NCBI RefSeq assembly: GCF_001310085.1
Contig: NZ_CP012643.1
Coordinates: 4,780,001 to 4,844,000 of the forward strand
Direction: 5' to 3'
DNA: 64,000 nucleotides
DNA from: Rufibacter tibetensis
Lineage (GTDB): Bacteria; Bacteroidota; Bacteroidia; Cytophagales; Hymenobacteraceae
Shown: positions 36,418 to 46,060 of the stretch, one piece after another
How the letters are laid out: every line of letters begins with the position of its first letter
Position numbering within the stretch: position 1 is the first letter of the stretch
Made by a program: the position numbers and the translations under genes
Notes under the pieces: generated by a model
Database searches by the model: none
What the model was told of the DNA's origin: nothing
The model's input: only the letters and a program-made list of their open reading frames with translations

Positions 36418-37926
36418 ATGGACAAAATAGTAACCGAACCAGATGTAGTGTTGATTGGCGCCGGCATCATGAGCGCCACCTTGGGCGTAATGCTGAAGCA
36501 ACTGCAACCGGATCTGACCATTGAAATATACGAGCGCCTTGACGAGGTAGCTTCTGAGAGTTCTGATGCCTGGAACAACGCCGGTACCGGTCACTCAGCC
36601 TTTTGTGAATTGAATTACACCCCTGAAAAAGCAGACGGCTCTATAGATATTTCCAAAGCAGATGTAATTGCCGAATGGTTTGAGCAGTCGCGCCAGTTTT
36701 GGGCCTTTTTAGTAGAAAAGGGCATATTAACTGATCCTAAAATGTTTATCCGCAGCGTGCCACACATGAGCTTTGTGTGGGGAAAAAAAAATGTGGAGTT
36801 TCTGCGGAAGCGGTACGATGCCATGACCACTTCCCCCCTGTTCCAGGGCATGCAGTATTCAGAGGACTTTGATCAACTGGATGAGTGGATGCCGCTGATC
36901 ATGAAAGGCAGAAACAGAGATGAGAAAGTAGCTGCCACTCGCATGGAAGTAGGAACCGACGTAAACTTTGGTTGTCTAACTCGTCAGCTCTTCAAGCATT
37001 TGAAAGAAATGGGTGGCGTACAACTGTACCGTAACCATGAGGTGCGCTCATTCAGACACAAAGAGGACGGCATCTGGCGCGTGCGCATCAAAGATTTAAC
37101 AACCGGCCAGAAACGAAGGGCAAGAGCCAAATTTGTGTTTATAGGCGCTGGTGGCGGCTCCTTGCCTCTTCTGTTAGCCTCTGGTATTCCTGAAGGAAAA
37201 GGCTTTGGTGGGTTCCCGGTAAGTGGCCAGTGGCTGAAATGCACCAATCCAGAGGTCATTGCCCAACACCAGGCAAAGGTCTACGGGAAAGCTGCCGTTG
37301 GTTCACCGCCCATGTCAGTTCCGCACTTAGATACCCGCGTGATTAATGGAGAAAAGGCGCTTTTATTTGGCCCTTACGCTGGTTTTACCACCAAATTCCT
37401 GAAAAAAGGCTCTTTCTTTGATCTGCCTTTTTCCATCAAGATGAACAACCTTCGCCCCATGTTGGCGGCAGGATATACCAATATTCCACTTACTAAATAC
37501 CTGATTAACCAGGTTCGGCAGTCGCCGGAAGACAGGTTAGCGGCTTTGAGAGAATATGTGCCAACAGCACAAGGCAAAGACTGGGAACTGGAGGTGGCCG
37601 GACAACGGGTACAGGTGATCAAGAAAGATCCTAAACGCGGAGGCGTGCTGGAATTCGGGACTGAAGTGGTGAGTGCCGCCGATGGTTCTCTAGCGGCTTT
37701 GTTAGGTGCCTCGCCAGGTGCATCCACCGCCGTTTCAATCATGGTGGACCTCATTCACAGGTGTTTCCCGCAAAAAGCGTCTACTCCAGAGTGGCAGGAA
37801 AAAATCAAAGAGATTATTCCTACCTACGGGCAGAAAATAGCCGAAGATCCGCAGCTCTGTGAAGAAACCAGATCCTTTACCGGAAGGGTGCTTCAGTTAC
37901 AGGAGCCGCATCCGGTACAACGCTAA
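36418..37926 (+). CDS. mqo: Malate:quinone oxidoreductase
   Basis: A 502-residue peripheral membrane flavoprotein that oxidises malate to oxaloacetate and passes electrons to the quinone pool, replacing or supplementing malate dehydrogenase in the TCA cycle. FAD motif [19 protein letters not shown] at the N-terminus, then the family signature [33 protein letters not shown] in the middle, and the C-terminal [19 protein letters not shown]. Length and motifs are those of Mqo. Start ATG at 36418. Confidence 0.97.
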   Translation: MDKIVTEPDVVLIGAGIMSATLGVMLKQLQPDLTIEIYERLDEVASESSDAWNNAGTGHSAFCELNYTPEKADGSIDISKADVIAEWFEQSRQFWAFLVEKGILTDPKMFIRSVPHMSFVWGKKNVEFLRKRYDAMTTSPLFQGMQYSEDFDQLDEWMPLIMKGRNRDEKVAATRMEVGTDVNFGCLTRQLFKHLKEMGGVQLYRNHEVRSFRHKEDGIWRVRIKDLTTGQKRRARAKFVFIGAGGGSLPLLLASGIPEGKGFGGFPVSGQWLKCTNPEVIAQHQAKVYGKAAVGSPPMSVPHLDTRVINGEKALLFGPYAGFTTKFLKKGSFFDLPFSIKMNNLRPMLAAGYTNIPLTKYLINQVRQSPEDRLAALREYVPTAQGKDWELEVAGQRVQVIKKDPKRGGVLEFGTEVVSAADGSLAALLGASPGASTAVSIMVDLIHRCFPQKASTPEWQEKIKEIIPTYGQKIAEDPQLCEETRSFTGRVLQLQEPHPVQR

Positions 37927-37931
37927 AAGCA

Positions 37932-37962
37932 AAAAGCCTCAGAGTTCATCTGAGGCTTTTTT
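37932..37962 (+). terminator. Terminator of mqo
   Basis: Arms AAAAGCCTCAGA and TCTGAGGCTTTT pair exactly around a 5-base loop and are followed by TT. It begins 6 bases after the mqo stop and faces the convergent phosphatase gene. Confidence 0.92.
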
Positions 37963-37987
37963 GTTGTCCTATAAGAGAGTAGTAAAC

Positions 37988-38656
37988 TTACACATCTTCT
38001 CTATTGGGAACAGTGAGTAACTCTAGGGTATCCAGGTTCAAGGCGGTAAGATACCCCATCCGGCTTTTGAAGACACACCCTCCGTCAATGTTGATGACCT
38101 TTGATACAGGTTTATTGAGGGAAAATTTTATCTGGTTTAACGTGATGGGAGTATGCCCGTGCACAATCCTCCGGTTTCCTAACTTGAACCTATCTACTTC
38201 AAATTCTCTCGCCCACAGCAGCGTATGCCTGTCTTTAGTGGGGTCTGGTATGGCAAAGTTGAAGCCTGCGTGCACCAGCAAGTAGTCGTCCAGTTCAATG
38301 TACAGTTCCAGATCTTCCATGAACTCCCAATAGATGGATTTTATATCTTTAATAGACTCAGCCCTGAAGCTCTTCAACGCTTCTTTGCCTCCGTTGAACA
38401 TCCAGGACGTTAGATACAAATCATTGTCGCGCGCTTTCATAAGCATGTCTTCATGGTTACCACACAGCGCGTACACCCGGTATGTTTGCTTCAACTTCAT
38501 GATGTAGTCCAGCACCCCTTTGGAATCTGGGCCACGGTCAATGTAGTCTCCCAACAGGTACAGCCTGTCTATGTACTTTAACTTAATCACCTCTTCTACC
38601 ATGTACCTGAATGTTTTCAGGCAGCCATGAATATCAGAAATAGCATATCTACTCAT
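37988..38656 (-). CDS. PPP-family metallophosphoesterase, copy A
   Basis: A 222-residue phosphatase with all motifs of the PPP/ApaH-PrpE group: SDIHGC (residues 7-12), GDYIDRGPDSKGV (about 36-48), CGNHEDML (about 65), VHAGF, and HGHTP. These residues bind two metals and the phosphate. Substrates of bacterial members include phospho-Ser/Thr/Tyr proteins and dinucleoside tetraphosphates; I cannot choose. It lies 178 bases downstream of a close paralogue on the same strand. Confidence 0.93.
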   Translation of the reverse strand: MSRYAISDIHGCLKTFRYMVEEVIKLKYIDRLYLLGDYIDRGPDSKGVLDYIMKLKQTYRVYALCGNHEDMLMKARDNDLYLTSWMFNGGKEALKSFRAESIKDIKSIYWEFMEDLELYIELDDYLLVHAGFNFAIPDPTKDRHTLLWAREFEVDRFKLGNRRIVHGHTPITLNQIKFSLNKPVSKVINIDGGCVFKSRMGYLTALNLDTLELLTVPNREDV

Positions 38657-38834
38657 GTTCTTAATTTATTGTATATCAAATAATAGCAAGTTGTCATTTT
38701 AATTTTTTCGTGAAGGATATATAGAAGCCAACTGAGAATCTGTTTTCATGCAGATTTCAGAAAATCAACGTGAAACCAGATTCTTTTTTACATGCTGACT
38801 ACTATGGCTTCTTAGAATTCATCTTTCTTTTATC

Positions 38835-39506
38835 TCAGTACTCTTCCCTGTTCCTGAGAGCATGCAGTTCCAGGGTGTCCATGTTCAACGCTACGAGGTA
38901 CCCTAGTCTGCTGGAAAAAACGCATCCACCGTCTATGTTGATGACATCAGAAACAGGGTCAATCAGCGAATCGGCAATTTCGGTAAGGTAGGTGGGCGTA
39001 TGCCCGTGAATGATCTTTCGGTTGCCCAGTATCTTTTTGTCTACCTCAAAATCACGGGTCCAGAGCATAGTGTCCCGGTCAGAGAAAGGGTTCTTAGCCG
39101 AAAAGTCAAACCCGGCATGTACCAGTAGGTAATCTTCCAGTTCTACATAGAGCTGTAACTCTTCTATGAACCGCCAGTAAGGCATGGGAATACCAAACAA
39201 GGTTTCTACTCCAAAGCTTTTCAACGTTTCTTTCCCGCCGTTGAAGAACCAATTGTCTGTGTAGCCCGAGCTTTCCAAGGCATGCAGCATCATGTCTTCA
39301 TGGTTTCCCCAAAGGGTAATTACCTGGTAGCCATTGCGGCGGAGTTCCATTATAAAATCAATCACCCCTTTAGAGTCGGGGCCACGGTCTATGTAGTCTC
39401 CTAATAGGTACAGGGTGTCTGAGGTCTGTAAATTTATTTCCTCCTCAACCATGTACCTGAAGGTTTTGTTACAACCGTGGATATCTGAAATGGCGTATCG
39501 GCTCAT
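38835..39506 (-). CDS. PPP-family metallophosphoesterase, copy B
   Basis: A 223-residue paralogue of the downstream gene, sharing MSRYAISDIHGC, KTFRYMVEE, LYLLGDYIDRGPDSKGV, WGNHEDM, LLVHAGFDF and IIHGHTP. All metal and phosphate ligands are kept in both copies, so both should be active; differences concentrate in the middle cap region that would set substrate choice. Upstream it diverges from the addB-like gene. Confidence 0.93.
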   Translation of the reverse strand: MSRYAISDIHGCNKTFRYMVEEEINLQTSDTLYLLGDYIDRGPDSKGVIDFIMELRRNGYQVITLWGNHEDMMLHALESSGYTDNWFFNGGKETLKSFGVETLFGIPMPYWRFIEELQLYVELEDYLLVHAGFDFSAKNPFSDRDTMLWTRDFEVDKKILGNRKIIHGHTPTYLTEIADSLIDPVSDVINIDGGCVFSSRLGYLVALNMDTLELHALRNREEY

Positions 39507-39685
39507 CGTTTGTGCAGTTAAGTAAACCCTATCCTACGGTTTCTGCACATTTACATCCAGCTGTTTTAGATCTAAATGTGTCTTTACTTCTAGTCAAGGC
39601 TTCTTTTAGTCCGTTTCCTAAAAAAACCACCTCAAAACGTTGTATCTTGTACCTCTATTCGTGCTACCCATTTCCCTCCTGCTTC

Positions 39686-42601
39686 ATGCTATCTTTCCTG
39701 CGGCAAACCGCTGAACATATCTACCAAACCTACACCGACCAATTGAGTGAACTGTGCATCGTGCTTCCTACCCGTAGGGCCACATTGTACTTTAAAAACG
39801 CTTTGGCTGAGGCCGCTCCCACCGGAATCTGGTCGCCCCAGATTTACTCCATGGAGGAATTTGTTTGCAACATGGCCAACGTGGAAGTATTGGAGCCGCT
39901 GCACCTGCAATTGGATCTGTATGATTTGATGTTGCAGTTCGATCCAAAACTGGACTTTGATCAGTTTGTAGGGTGGTCGGCTACGCTGCTGGAAGATTTC
40001 TCCCGCATGGACATGGAGTTGGTGAACCCGAAGGAAGTATTTGAGTACGTGAGCGAGGCCAAGGCAATGGAACGATGGGACCCCTCAAAACCGGGCAGCA
40101 GCGCGCCTACTCCCAACGTAAAGCAGTACTTTCAGCTTTGGAACAACCTGGACCGCACGTACCATGCCCTGCAGGAAAAGCTAAAGAAAGAAAAACAAGC
40201 TTATACGGGTATGGCCTTCCGGATGGTAGCCAGCCGCATCAAAGACATCGCGCAAAGCGAAAAAGGTTGTTTCCGGTACATTTTTGTAGGATTGAACGCG
40301 ATGTCCAGGGCAGAACAGAAAATCATCCAGACCTTATTAGAAGCCGGCAAAGCCGAAATATTCTTTGACTCAGATGACTACTACATGTCGCCAGACTCTG
40401 ATAAACGGGCCGGACATTTTCTGAAGCGCTACAAAGCCAAATGGCCCCTGCCCGAGTGGAACTGGCAACAGAACCTGCTTCTACAAGACACCAAAGAGAT
40501 CAACGCCATTGGAGTGGCCAACGCCAGCATGCAGGGCAAAATAGCCGGACAGCTTCTCCGTGAGATTCGGGAAAAGGACCCCAAAGCGGAGATCGCCATC
40601 GTGTTGCCTGATGAAACCCTGCTCCTGCCCGTACTGCACTCCATCTCAGACGAGGTAACAGATTACAACGTAACCATGGGGCTTTCCTTCAAAGGCACAC
40701 CTTTGTTTAACCTGGTAGATCTGCTGTTTGAGGTGCATTTAACTGGTGTGGTGCAGCCCACCGATACTGGGTACAAGATCAATCGCTACCACCACTTGGC
40801 CGTCACGAAACTGTTGCAACACCCTTTTCTACGGCGCTATGAACAGTACCTCAACAGCATCGCGGAGCGGGAGACAGACTTAGACTTGTTTCAGCACGTG
40901 CTGGACGAGATGGTGCAGCGCAACAGTGTCTTGCTTACCGCCGAGGAGATAATCAAGCTGGGCCGGGAGCACCCCATGTTCATCACCCTCTTCCGGACCT
41001 GGAACGACTGCACGGACCTGATAGACTCCTTGTACCAACTGGTAGATGCGTTGGGTCGTATTTACAGGGTAGAATCTGAAAACCCCATTGAAACGGAGTA
41101 CCTCTACATTTTGTACACCATTGTCAAACGTCTTGACACACTCTTTGACTGCCGTGAGCACCGGATCTCGGTACGCAGTTTTAAGAAGTTTCTGTACGAA
41201 CAGATCGGGAACACAAAGCTTCCGTTCAGCGGGGAACCCATCTCACCTACCCAGGTCATGGGGATGCTGGAAACACGCGCCCTGGACTTTGAGAACCTCA
41301 TTATCCTGAGTGTAAACGAGAACGTGCTGCCGCAGCCTAAGAAGCAGAACTCGCTGTTTCCCTATGACGTGCTTCGCACGTTCGGGTTGCCTACGTATGC
41401 TGAACAAGAGAGTATTACCTCCTACTACTTCTATCGCTTGTTGCAGCGGGCTAAGCGGGTGAACCTGTTGTATGTCTTGCCTTCTGACACCTACGGATCA
41501 GGGGAGAAAAGCCGGTTTATTTTGCAACTGCAGCATGACCTGGCTTTGCGCAACCCAAACATCAGGTTCCGGGAACTGACGGCTGTGGTAGAGCAACTGA
41601 ACACGAAGGAGTACGAACCAGACATCATCATTCAGAAAGACGGCGAGGTGATGGACAAACTGAAGGAGCAGCTGCGGCGTGGGTTATATCCTTCTCACCT
41701 GAACCAGTTTGTAAACTGTTCCTTGCAGTATTATTTCAGCCGAATAGCCAAGCTGGAGGAAGTAGACGAAATAGATGAGTTAGTGGGTGCAGATACCTTC
41801 GGGACGATTGTGCACCAGGTGCTGGAAGATTATTTCAGACCTTTCGCAGAAGAAGCCCGCCCCATTGAGAAAGCCGATGTGGACGTGATGCTGGCGAACT
41901 TGCCAAAGAAGGTACAACTGGAATTCAGGCGAGGCACGTTGGGCAATTTGCCGGAGCAAGGCATGAACCTTATTCTCTACAAAGTAGCGGTGCAATTGCT
42001 CACCCGCTACCTGGCAGGCCTACGTGATTCAGAGGAACTTCCCCTTTACATTCTGCAACTGGAAGAAACACTCCTCACCGAAATGGAGGTAAAACTACCC
42101 TCAGGCGAGAAAGTTCCGGTACGCATCGCGGGTAAAGCTGACCGTATAGACCTTAGTGGGCATACTTTACGGGTAATTGACTATAAGACGGGCAAAGTAG
42201 AAGCCAAAAACCTTAAAGTCAACCCGGAGGAGTTGGAAACCTCTCTCCTTAATGACCGCCACCTGGACAAAGTGCGACAACTATGGTTATACCGGTATAT
42301 TCTGGCTAAAGAGATTCAGAAAGGTAGTTTATTGGAAAGCAAAGTCCTGAACCTGCCTAAGGCCAGCTATGATTTTGAGGCGGGTATTATCTCCTTCCGG
42401 AACTTAGGGGCGGGAGTGCTCACTTCTGAACTACCTTTTATGGATGCCCTTGGCGCCCCTGCTGACTTCATGGAGACTTCTGAACGACTTTTGAAAGATC
42501 TGGTGATTAGGATGCTGAACCCTGAGGAGCCCATCCGTAAAACCAATGATTTGGAAACCTGTCAGTACTGCGCCTATAAGAGCATTTGCGCTAGAGGCTA
42601 A
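39686..42601 (+). CDS. addB: AddB-like PD-(D/E)xK nuclease with predicted Fe-S cluster
   Basis: A 971-residue protein. The first 500 residues resemble an inactive UvrD/Rep helicase body. The C-terminal third is a PD-(D/E)xK nuclease (IAGKADRIDLSGHTLRVIDYKTGK). The four-cysteine Fe-S arrangement of AddB is present: one Cys before the nuclease core (NQFVNCSLQYYF) and CQYCAYKSIC at the extreme C-terminus. ATG at 39686 is preferred over a frame extending 58 codons upstream, which lacks family similarity. It should form the repair nuclease with the AddA-like protein. Its stop abuts the next gene's stop. Confidence 0.85.
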   Translation: MLSFLRQTAEHIYQTYTDQLSELCIVLPTRRATLYFKNALAEAAPTGIWSPQIYSMEEFVCNMANVEVLEPLHLQLDLYDLMLQFDPKLDFDQFVGWSATLLEDFSRMDMELVNPKEVFEYVSEAKAMERWDPSKPGSSAPTPNVKQYFQLWNNLDRTYHALQEKLKKEKQAYTGMAFRMVASRIKDIAQSEKGCFRYIFVGLNAMSRAEQKIIQTLLEAGKAEIFFDSDDYYMSPDSDKRAGHFLKRYKAKWPLPEWNWQQNLLLQDTKEINAIGVANASMQGKIAGQLLREIREKDPKAEIAIVLPDETLLLPVLHSISDEVTDYNVTMGLSFKGTPLFNLVDLLFEVHLTGVVQPTDTGYKINRYHHLAVTKLLQHPFLRRYEQYLNSIAERETDLDLFQHVLDEMVQRNSVLLTAEEIIKLGREHPMFITLFRTWNDCTDLIDSLYQLVDALGRIYRVESENPIETEYLYILYTIVKRLDTLFDCREHRISVRSFKKFLYEQIGNTKLPFSGEPISPTQVMGMLETRALDFENLIILSVNENVLPQPKKQNSLFPYDVLRTFGLPTYAEQESITSYYFYRLLQRAKRVNLLYVLPSDTYGSGEKSRFILQLQHDLALRNPNIRFRELTAVVEQLNTKEYEPDIIIQKDGEVMDKLKEQLRRGLYPSHLNQFVNCSLQYYFSRIAKLEEVDEIDELVGADTFGTIVHQVLEDYFRPFAEEARPIEKADVDVMLANLPKKVQLEFRRGTLGNLPEQGMNLILYKVAVQLLTRYLAGLRDSEELPLYILQLEETLLTEMEVKLPSGEKVPVRIAGKADRIDLSGHTLRVIDYKTGKVEAKNLKVNPEELETSLLNDRHLDKVRQLWLYRYILAKEIQKGSLLESKVLNLPKASYDFEAGIISFRNLGAGVLTSELPFMDALGAPADFMETSERLLKDLVIRMLNPEEPIRKTNDLETCQYCAYKSICARG

Positions 42602-43255
42602 CTATTTGGCAAAGGTACTGGCATGGAGAGCCTCAATCCGTTTGGCTAGGATTTTTCTCAGCTTCCTGTTTTCCAAAGCCAAAGAAACGCCAATGCTCAT
42701 CCAGAGAATGCCCATAGGTGAAAAATGCAGTTCAAATAAAACATACATTGGGATTTTTACTTTCAGCCATGGAAGAATAATCCCCAGCGGGGCTGTACAA
42801 ATACCAAAAGCCATAAGTGCAACCCTCATCCAGGCAGGCAGCACCTTTGATTGGATAGAGGTGATGCTCAGAAGAATGGCGCTGGCAAACATGGTAAGGC
42901 AAGCAACTGGCATGGCATACAAAACCATTTGGCTTGTTACAGTGAAAGCAAGAAAGCCAGTCATAGAGGCCAGAAATGCTACCACTCCAAAAAATAGAGC
43001 GGCATACTTCAGGGGCTTCATTTTGGGTGAATAGGCAATTATGAGTAAGATCAGGGTAAGGTCAATGGTGGCGAATGCTGCGGAAAAGATAGCCCCATCA
43101 ATTCTTCTTAAAGGGCTCTCCATGGCATTCCACAGAATCTTTCCTGTTTGCTGCCCGAAGAGCAGGTGTAAAACATAATGAGAAAAAAGGAAGAACCCAC
43201 CTGAAAAAGCAACCAGCGGAAGTATTCTTGTAATATTTGACTGTGGCACGTGCAT
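42602..43255 (-). CDS. Multi-pass membrane protein of unknown function
   Basis: A 217-residue protein with about six or seven hydrophobic segments (for example LPLVAFSGGFFLFSHYVLHL, ATIDLTLILLIIAY, ALFFGVVAFLASMTGFLAF, ILWMSIGVSLAL) and short basic loops. I recognise no family. It ends on the base after the addB-like stop codon and starts upstream of the DUF4920 gene on the same strand, 35 bases away. Confidence 0.7.
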   Translation of the reverse strand: MHVPQSNITRILPLVAFSGGFFLFSHYVLHLLFGQQTGKILWNAMESPLRRIDGAIFSAAFATIDLTLILLIIAYSPKMKPLKYAALFFGVVAFLASMTGFLAFTVTSQMVLYAMPVACLTMFASAILLSITSIQSKVLPAWMRVALMAFGICTAPLGIILPWLKVKIPMYVLFELHFSPMGILWMSIGVSLALENRKLRKILAKRIEALHASTFAK

Positions 43256-43290
43256 AAGACTTTGATTTAGATTTATCTACCAAATTTCTA

Positions 43291-43764
43291 TCACTTCACT
43301 ACCAACACTCCATCGGCGGTAATTTCAACTTCCAGTTTTGGTTTGGTGATTTTTAAAATCTCTGTGTTACTCTTCCCGGCATCCTGTGCAAAGTGCAGAA
43401 GTTGCTCTACCGAAGTTTCTTTCCTCACAGCAGTCCCTTCCACCACCACTGTTCTGCCCACAATGTCCTGCGGCATGAAGAGAGCGTAGTCTTTGAAGAA
43501 GACCACTATTGGCTCCCCCGTTTCTTGCTTTAAATTCATAAAACACCCTTTCTTGCGGCAAACCTCTGTCACCTTTCCTTCTATCTTGCCCCTGAACTCT
43601 TTTTGATGCGTTAGCTTTAAGGTAAGCTCCGATCTATTTATGGTGTTAGTGGTTTTTATTTTCTTGCCATAGGTTGTACCTATTTTAGCAGGAGTTATAG
43701 TTTTTTGAGGGTAACCTGTGATGGAGAAAAAGAGAAGAAAAGAAAATGCCAGGAGAAGTTTCAT
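43291..43764 (-). CDS. DUF4920 exported protein
   Basis: A 157-residue protein with a signal peptide (MKLLLAFSFLLFFSITGYPQ). The DUF4920 core is clear: GKIEGKVTEVCRKKGCFMNL with a CxxxxC pair, then VFFKDYALFMPQDIVGRTV and VEGTA, which resembles an OB-fold. The two Cys may bind metal. Genes of this family are common in Bacteroidota and not characterised. It is likely co-transcribed with the membrane-protein gene that follows. Confidence 0.87.
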   Translation of the reverse strand: MKLLLAFSFLLFFSITGYPQKTITPAKIGTTYGKKIKTTNTINRSELTLKLTHQKEFRGKIEGKVTEVCRKKGCFMNLKQETGEPIVVFFKDYALFMPQDIVGRTVVVEGTAVRKETSVEQLLHFAQDAGKSNTEILKITKPKLEVEITADGVLVVK

Positions 43765-44123
43765 GTATATGAACTAAGTAGCGCTAAAAAGAAAGGGGCT
43801 TTAGGTCTGACCAAGATTAGTAAATAGACCCTCTCTCAATCCTTTTAAGGTCTACTTAGCTATAGACAGTATTAGCCTCAAAAAACCCTATTTAATGTAA
43901 ATAAATAGTTTGCGGCAAGCTTCTGGAAAACACCTGATAAAAACCAGCTTTGAACTCCATTAGGAAAAGGCATTTTGCTTCAGAGTTCTGGCAAACAGCT
44001 ATAAACCTTCTGTCATATCATTGCCTATACTCACTTCAGTAAATCCTTAGAATTAATAAAAGCAGTAAAGAAACTTTTGATGGTTTTTAGCTTGATTTTG
44101 AGAAAAGCCACCATAAACAAAAG

Positions 44124-44159
44124 CCACAGGTATAAGCGCTTATATGCTTATATCTGTGG
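44124..44159 (-). terminator. Hairpin downstream of the DUF2062 gene
   Basis: Arms CCACAGGTATAAGC and GCTTATATCTGTGG pair with one mismatch; on the minus strand the stem is followed by CTTTTGTTT. It lies in the 629-base gap 43765-44393, which otherwise holds nothing recognisable. Confidence 0.5.
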
Positions 44160-44393
44160 TCTTAGTATTATAATCATCCGCCTCTTTAATTAAGATGTTT
44201 ATCTAGGTGCACCTGGAAAGTACATTACAATGTGTATCACTTGAGTGCTTACCTCACAATTAATTCCTTCTAAAGCCAGGAGTTTTATAGAGCCGTTTAT
44301 AGAAAATCTCCACAAATTATATTACTAGCACCAATCAAGAAATAACTAATGTTGCTGCGTAGCCTTCTTGCCACAAGAAAAGGGAAGAAAATG

Positions 44394-44894
44394 CTATGCA
44401 ACCTGTTGCACCGGAAGTACCCGGCTTAACACCTGTTTACTTGAAAAGTATAAGGCAAAACCGAAGGGAATAAAGCATAATAGCCAAGCCATGATGCCTA
44501 CCATATTCGCGAGCCACAGCTGCTGTAAAGCATTGAGCCAGTCGGCCCGAAACATACTAGTAAGTTTATCCAGCGAAAAAGGAATGGGTGCTATTGGAAT
44601 GATACTTTGCCCCAGTTCTACAAAGGGTACATACAGCGCCAATTGCACAGGCTGCATTAAGTAGCCAATCAAAATAGTGAAGGCTACATTCAGCCTTAAC
44701 CGAAGCGCCCAAAAGGTACACAGAATGGTAGTGAGCCCTATGAAAGGAATAATTCCAAAGCCGGCACCTAAAGTAATGGTCAAAGCCATCTGGTGCGGAG
44801 TGATTCCTTGCTTCACAAGTTCCAGCACCGGTTCCCATAATTTCCGGCGGATGAAATGCTTTAAGTCTTTATTTTTATGTAAAAGTACTTTCAT
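44394..44894 (-). CDS. DUF2062 membrane protein
   Basis: A 166-residue protein with a basic N-terminus (RRKLWEPVLELVKQGITPHQMA) and the DUF2062 core: GAGFGIIPFIGLTTILCTFWALRLRLNV, GYLMQPVQLALYVPFVELG, and a last membrane helix (WLLCFIPFGFALYF). Such proteins are sometimes fused to glycosyltransferases and are thought to act in envelope biology, but no function is established. Monocistronic. Confidence 0.87.
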   Translation of the reverse strand: MKVLLHKNKDLKHFIRRKLWEPVLELVKQGITPHQMALTITLGAGFGIIPFIGLTTILCTFWALRLRLNVAFTILIGYLMQPVQLALYVPFVELGQSIIPIAPIPFSLDKLTSMFRADWLNALQQLWLANMVGIMAWLLCFIPFGFALYFSSKQVLSRVLPVQQVA

Positions 44895-45278
44895 GAATAG
44901 TTAAACAACAAACAGGCTGTATGTTCTGCTTGTTGAAGGTAACGACAATATAGTCACATACATCCCCCATTCGGGTAACAAATTCACTATACTTAAGGTA
45001 ACTAACCTTCCTTGTTTCGTCTAAACACAACAAGTAATACAGAAAGTTTAAGGATGAACAAATCGAACAAAGATTAATGCTAAAAAAAATCCAAACACCT
45101 TTTGCAATTGGCTTATTTTAATATAACTACCATAATTGTGAGCTTTTAATAGAACCATACCTAAGTTAACATAAAAATAAATTAATTATACTATAGTAAT
45201 TTATTAATAATAATTAAGCATTTTTAATTACTCAATATTTTGGGTAATGTCCTACTACCTTCCCAACCAACACTTATA
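44895..45278. other. AT-rich intergenic region between divergent genes
   Basis: No frame, tRNA or repeat is visible. The AT content rises sharply from about 45040 to 45235 (long runs such as TTTATTAATAATAATTAAGC), as expected for the promoters of the two divergent flanking genes. Confidence 0.5.
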
Positions 45279-45437
45279 ATGAAAAATTATTTGAAAGAAG
45301 CTTCCGAATCCTTGGCAGCTTTGGTCTTTGGTTACTCAGAAGAGGAAAAACCATCCTCCGTCGCTCAGAAATTGGCCTTACTACTAATCTCATTCTTTAC
45401 TCTAGGTTTTCTCTTGATAGTGATGAACAAATTGTAA
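45279..45437 (+). CDS. Small single-pass membrane protein
   Basis: A 52-residue frame from the ATG at 45279 (MKNYLKEASESLAALVFG) with a charged middle (YSEEEKPSSVAQK) and one C-terminal membrane helix (LALLLISFFTLGFLLIVMN). It has no known domain. Clear support comes from the start codon, the orderly soluble/helix layout and a dedicated terminator 50 bases downstream. Confidence 0.6.
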   Translation: MKNYLKEASESLAALVFGYSEEEKPSSVAQKLALLLISFFTLGFLLIVMNKL

Positions 45438-45488
45438 TGATTATTAACTATAAATACAATTTGTACATTTTTAATTTTAATTGATAGA

Positions 45489-45570
45489 GCCTTCTTCAAA
45501 ACAAAAGGCTCCTTGCCTAAGGAGCCTTTTGTTTTGAAGAAGGCTTCTTAGGCAAGGAGCCTTTTGTTTT
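45489..45570. terminator. Bidirectional terminator with two alternative stems
   Basis: Exact 24-base arms (45489-45512 and 45521-45544) form one hairpin. In addition 45498-45521 is the exact complement of 45547-45570, so the same left strand can pair with either of two right arms. It serves the small plus-strand gene ending at 45437 and the minus-strand gene whose stop codon (45569-45571) overlaps the last arm. Confidence 0.85.
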
Positions 45571-46060
45571 ACTCTTTATGGTTGTTCCAGAACGCCTTAT
45601 AGTACTTAGCACTTATATCCTGAATTCCATCCTCGTTGAATTCTATCTTAAAGTCTCCTACCAACCTTTTGGTGTGATCATTGATGGAGATAGTATCGTC
45701 AAACCTGATTCCCTTTCCAATGTGTGACGTGGTTAGTGTGACAGGTTCATTGGTTTCTGACTCCACATTGGTAATGTAGATTTCAATTTCAGGGTGTTTA
45801 GCGTGGCTTAGATCCTGCATCCGTTCTAAAATTGATTTCAACTCATCTCTGGTGATATCTTTGCGTGATACTCTGTCTAATTTAAAGTCGAATGAAGAAG
45901 CTCTACCCTCAGCTTGTTCTTCTTTTACCTGCGTATTACCTGTCTCTTCCTGATCAATGATGTCTATCAGGTGCGTGAGTTTTTCCTGTTGCCCGTTTAG
46001 ATTAGCTTTCAAGTCAGCTATCTCAGCTTTGATGGTATTTTTAGTTTCTGGTTTCATCAT
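45569..46060 (-). CDS. Hypothetical coiled-coil/beta-rich protein
   Basis: A 163-residue soluble protein. Residues about 5-40 are a predicted coiled coil (NTIKAEIADLKANLNGQQEKL), followed by an acidic linker (EETGNTQVKEEQAEGRA) and a 100-residue C-terminal domain with alternating strands (EIEIYITNVES, VTLTTSHIG, DFKIEFNEDG). I do not recognise the family. Two Met codons begin the frame; either may be used. No neighbours suggest a role. Confidence 0.65.
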   Translation of the reverse strand: MMKPETKNTIKAEIADLKANLNGQQEKLTHLIDIIDQEETGNTQVKEEQAEGRASSFDFKLDRVSRKDITRDELKSILERMQDLSHAKHPEIEIYITNVESETNEPVTLTTSHIGKGIRFDDTISINDHTKRLVGDFKIEFNEDGIQDISAKYYKAFWNNHKE

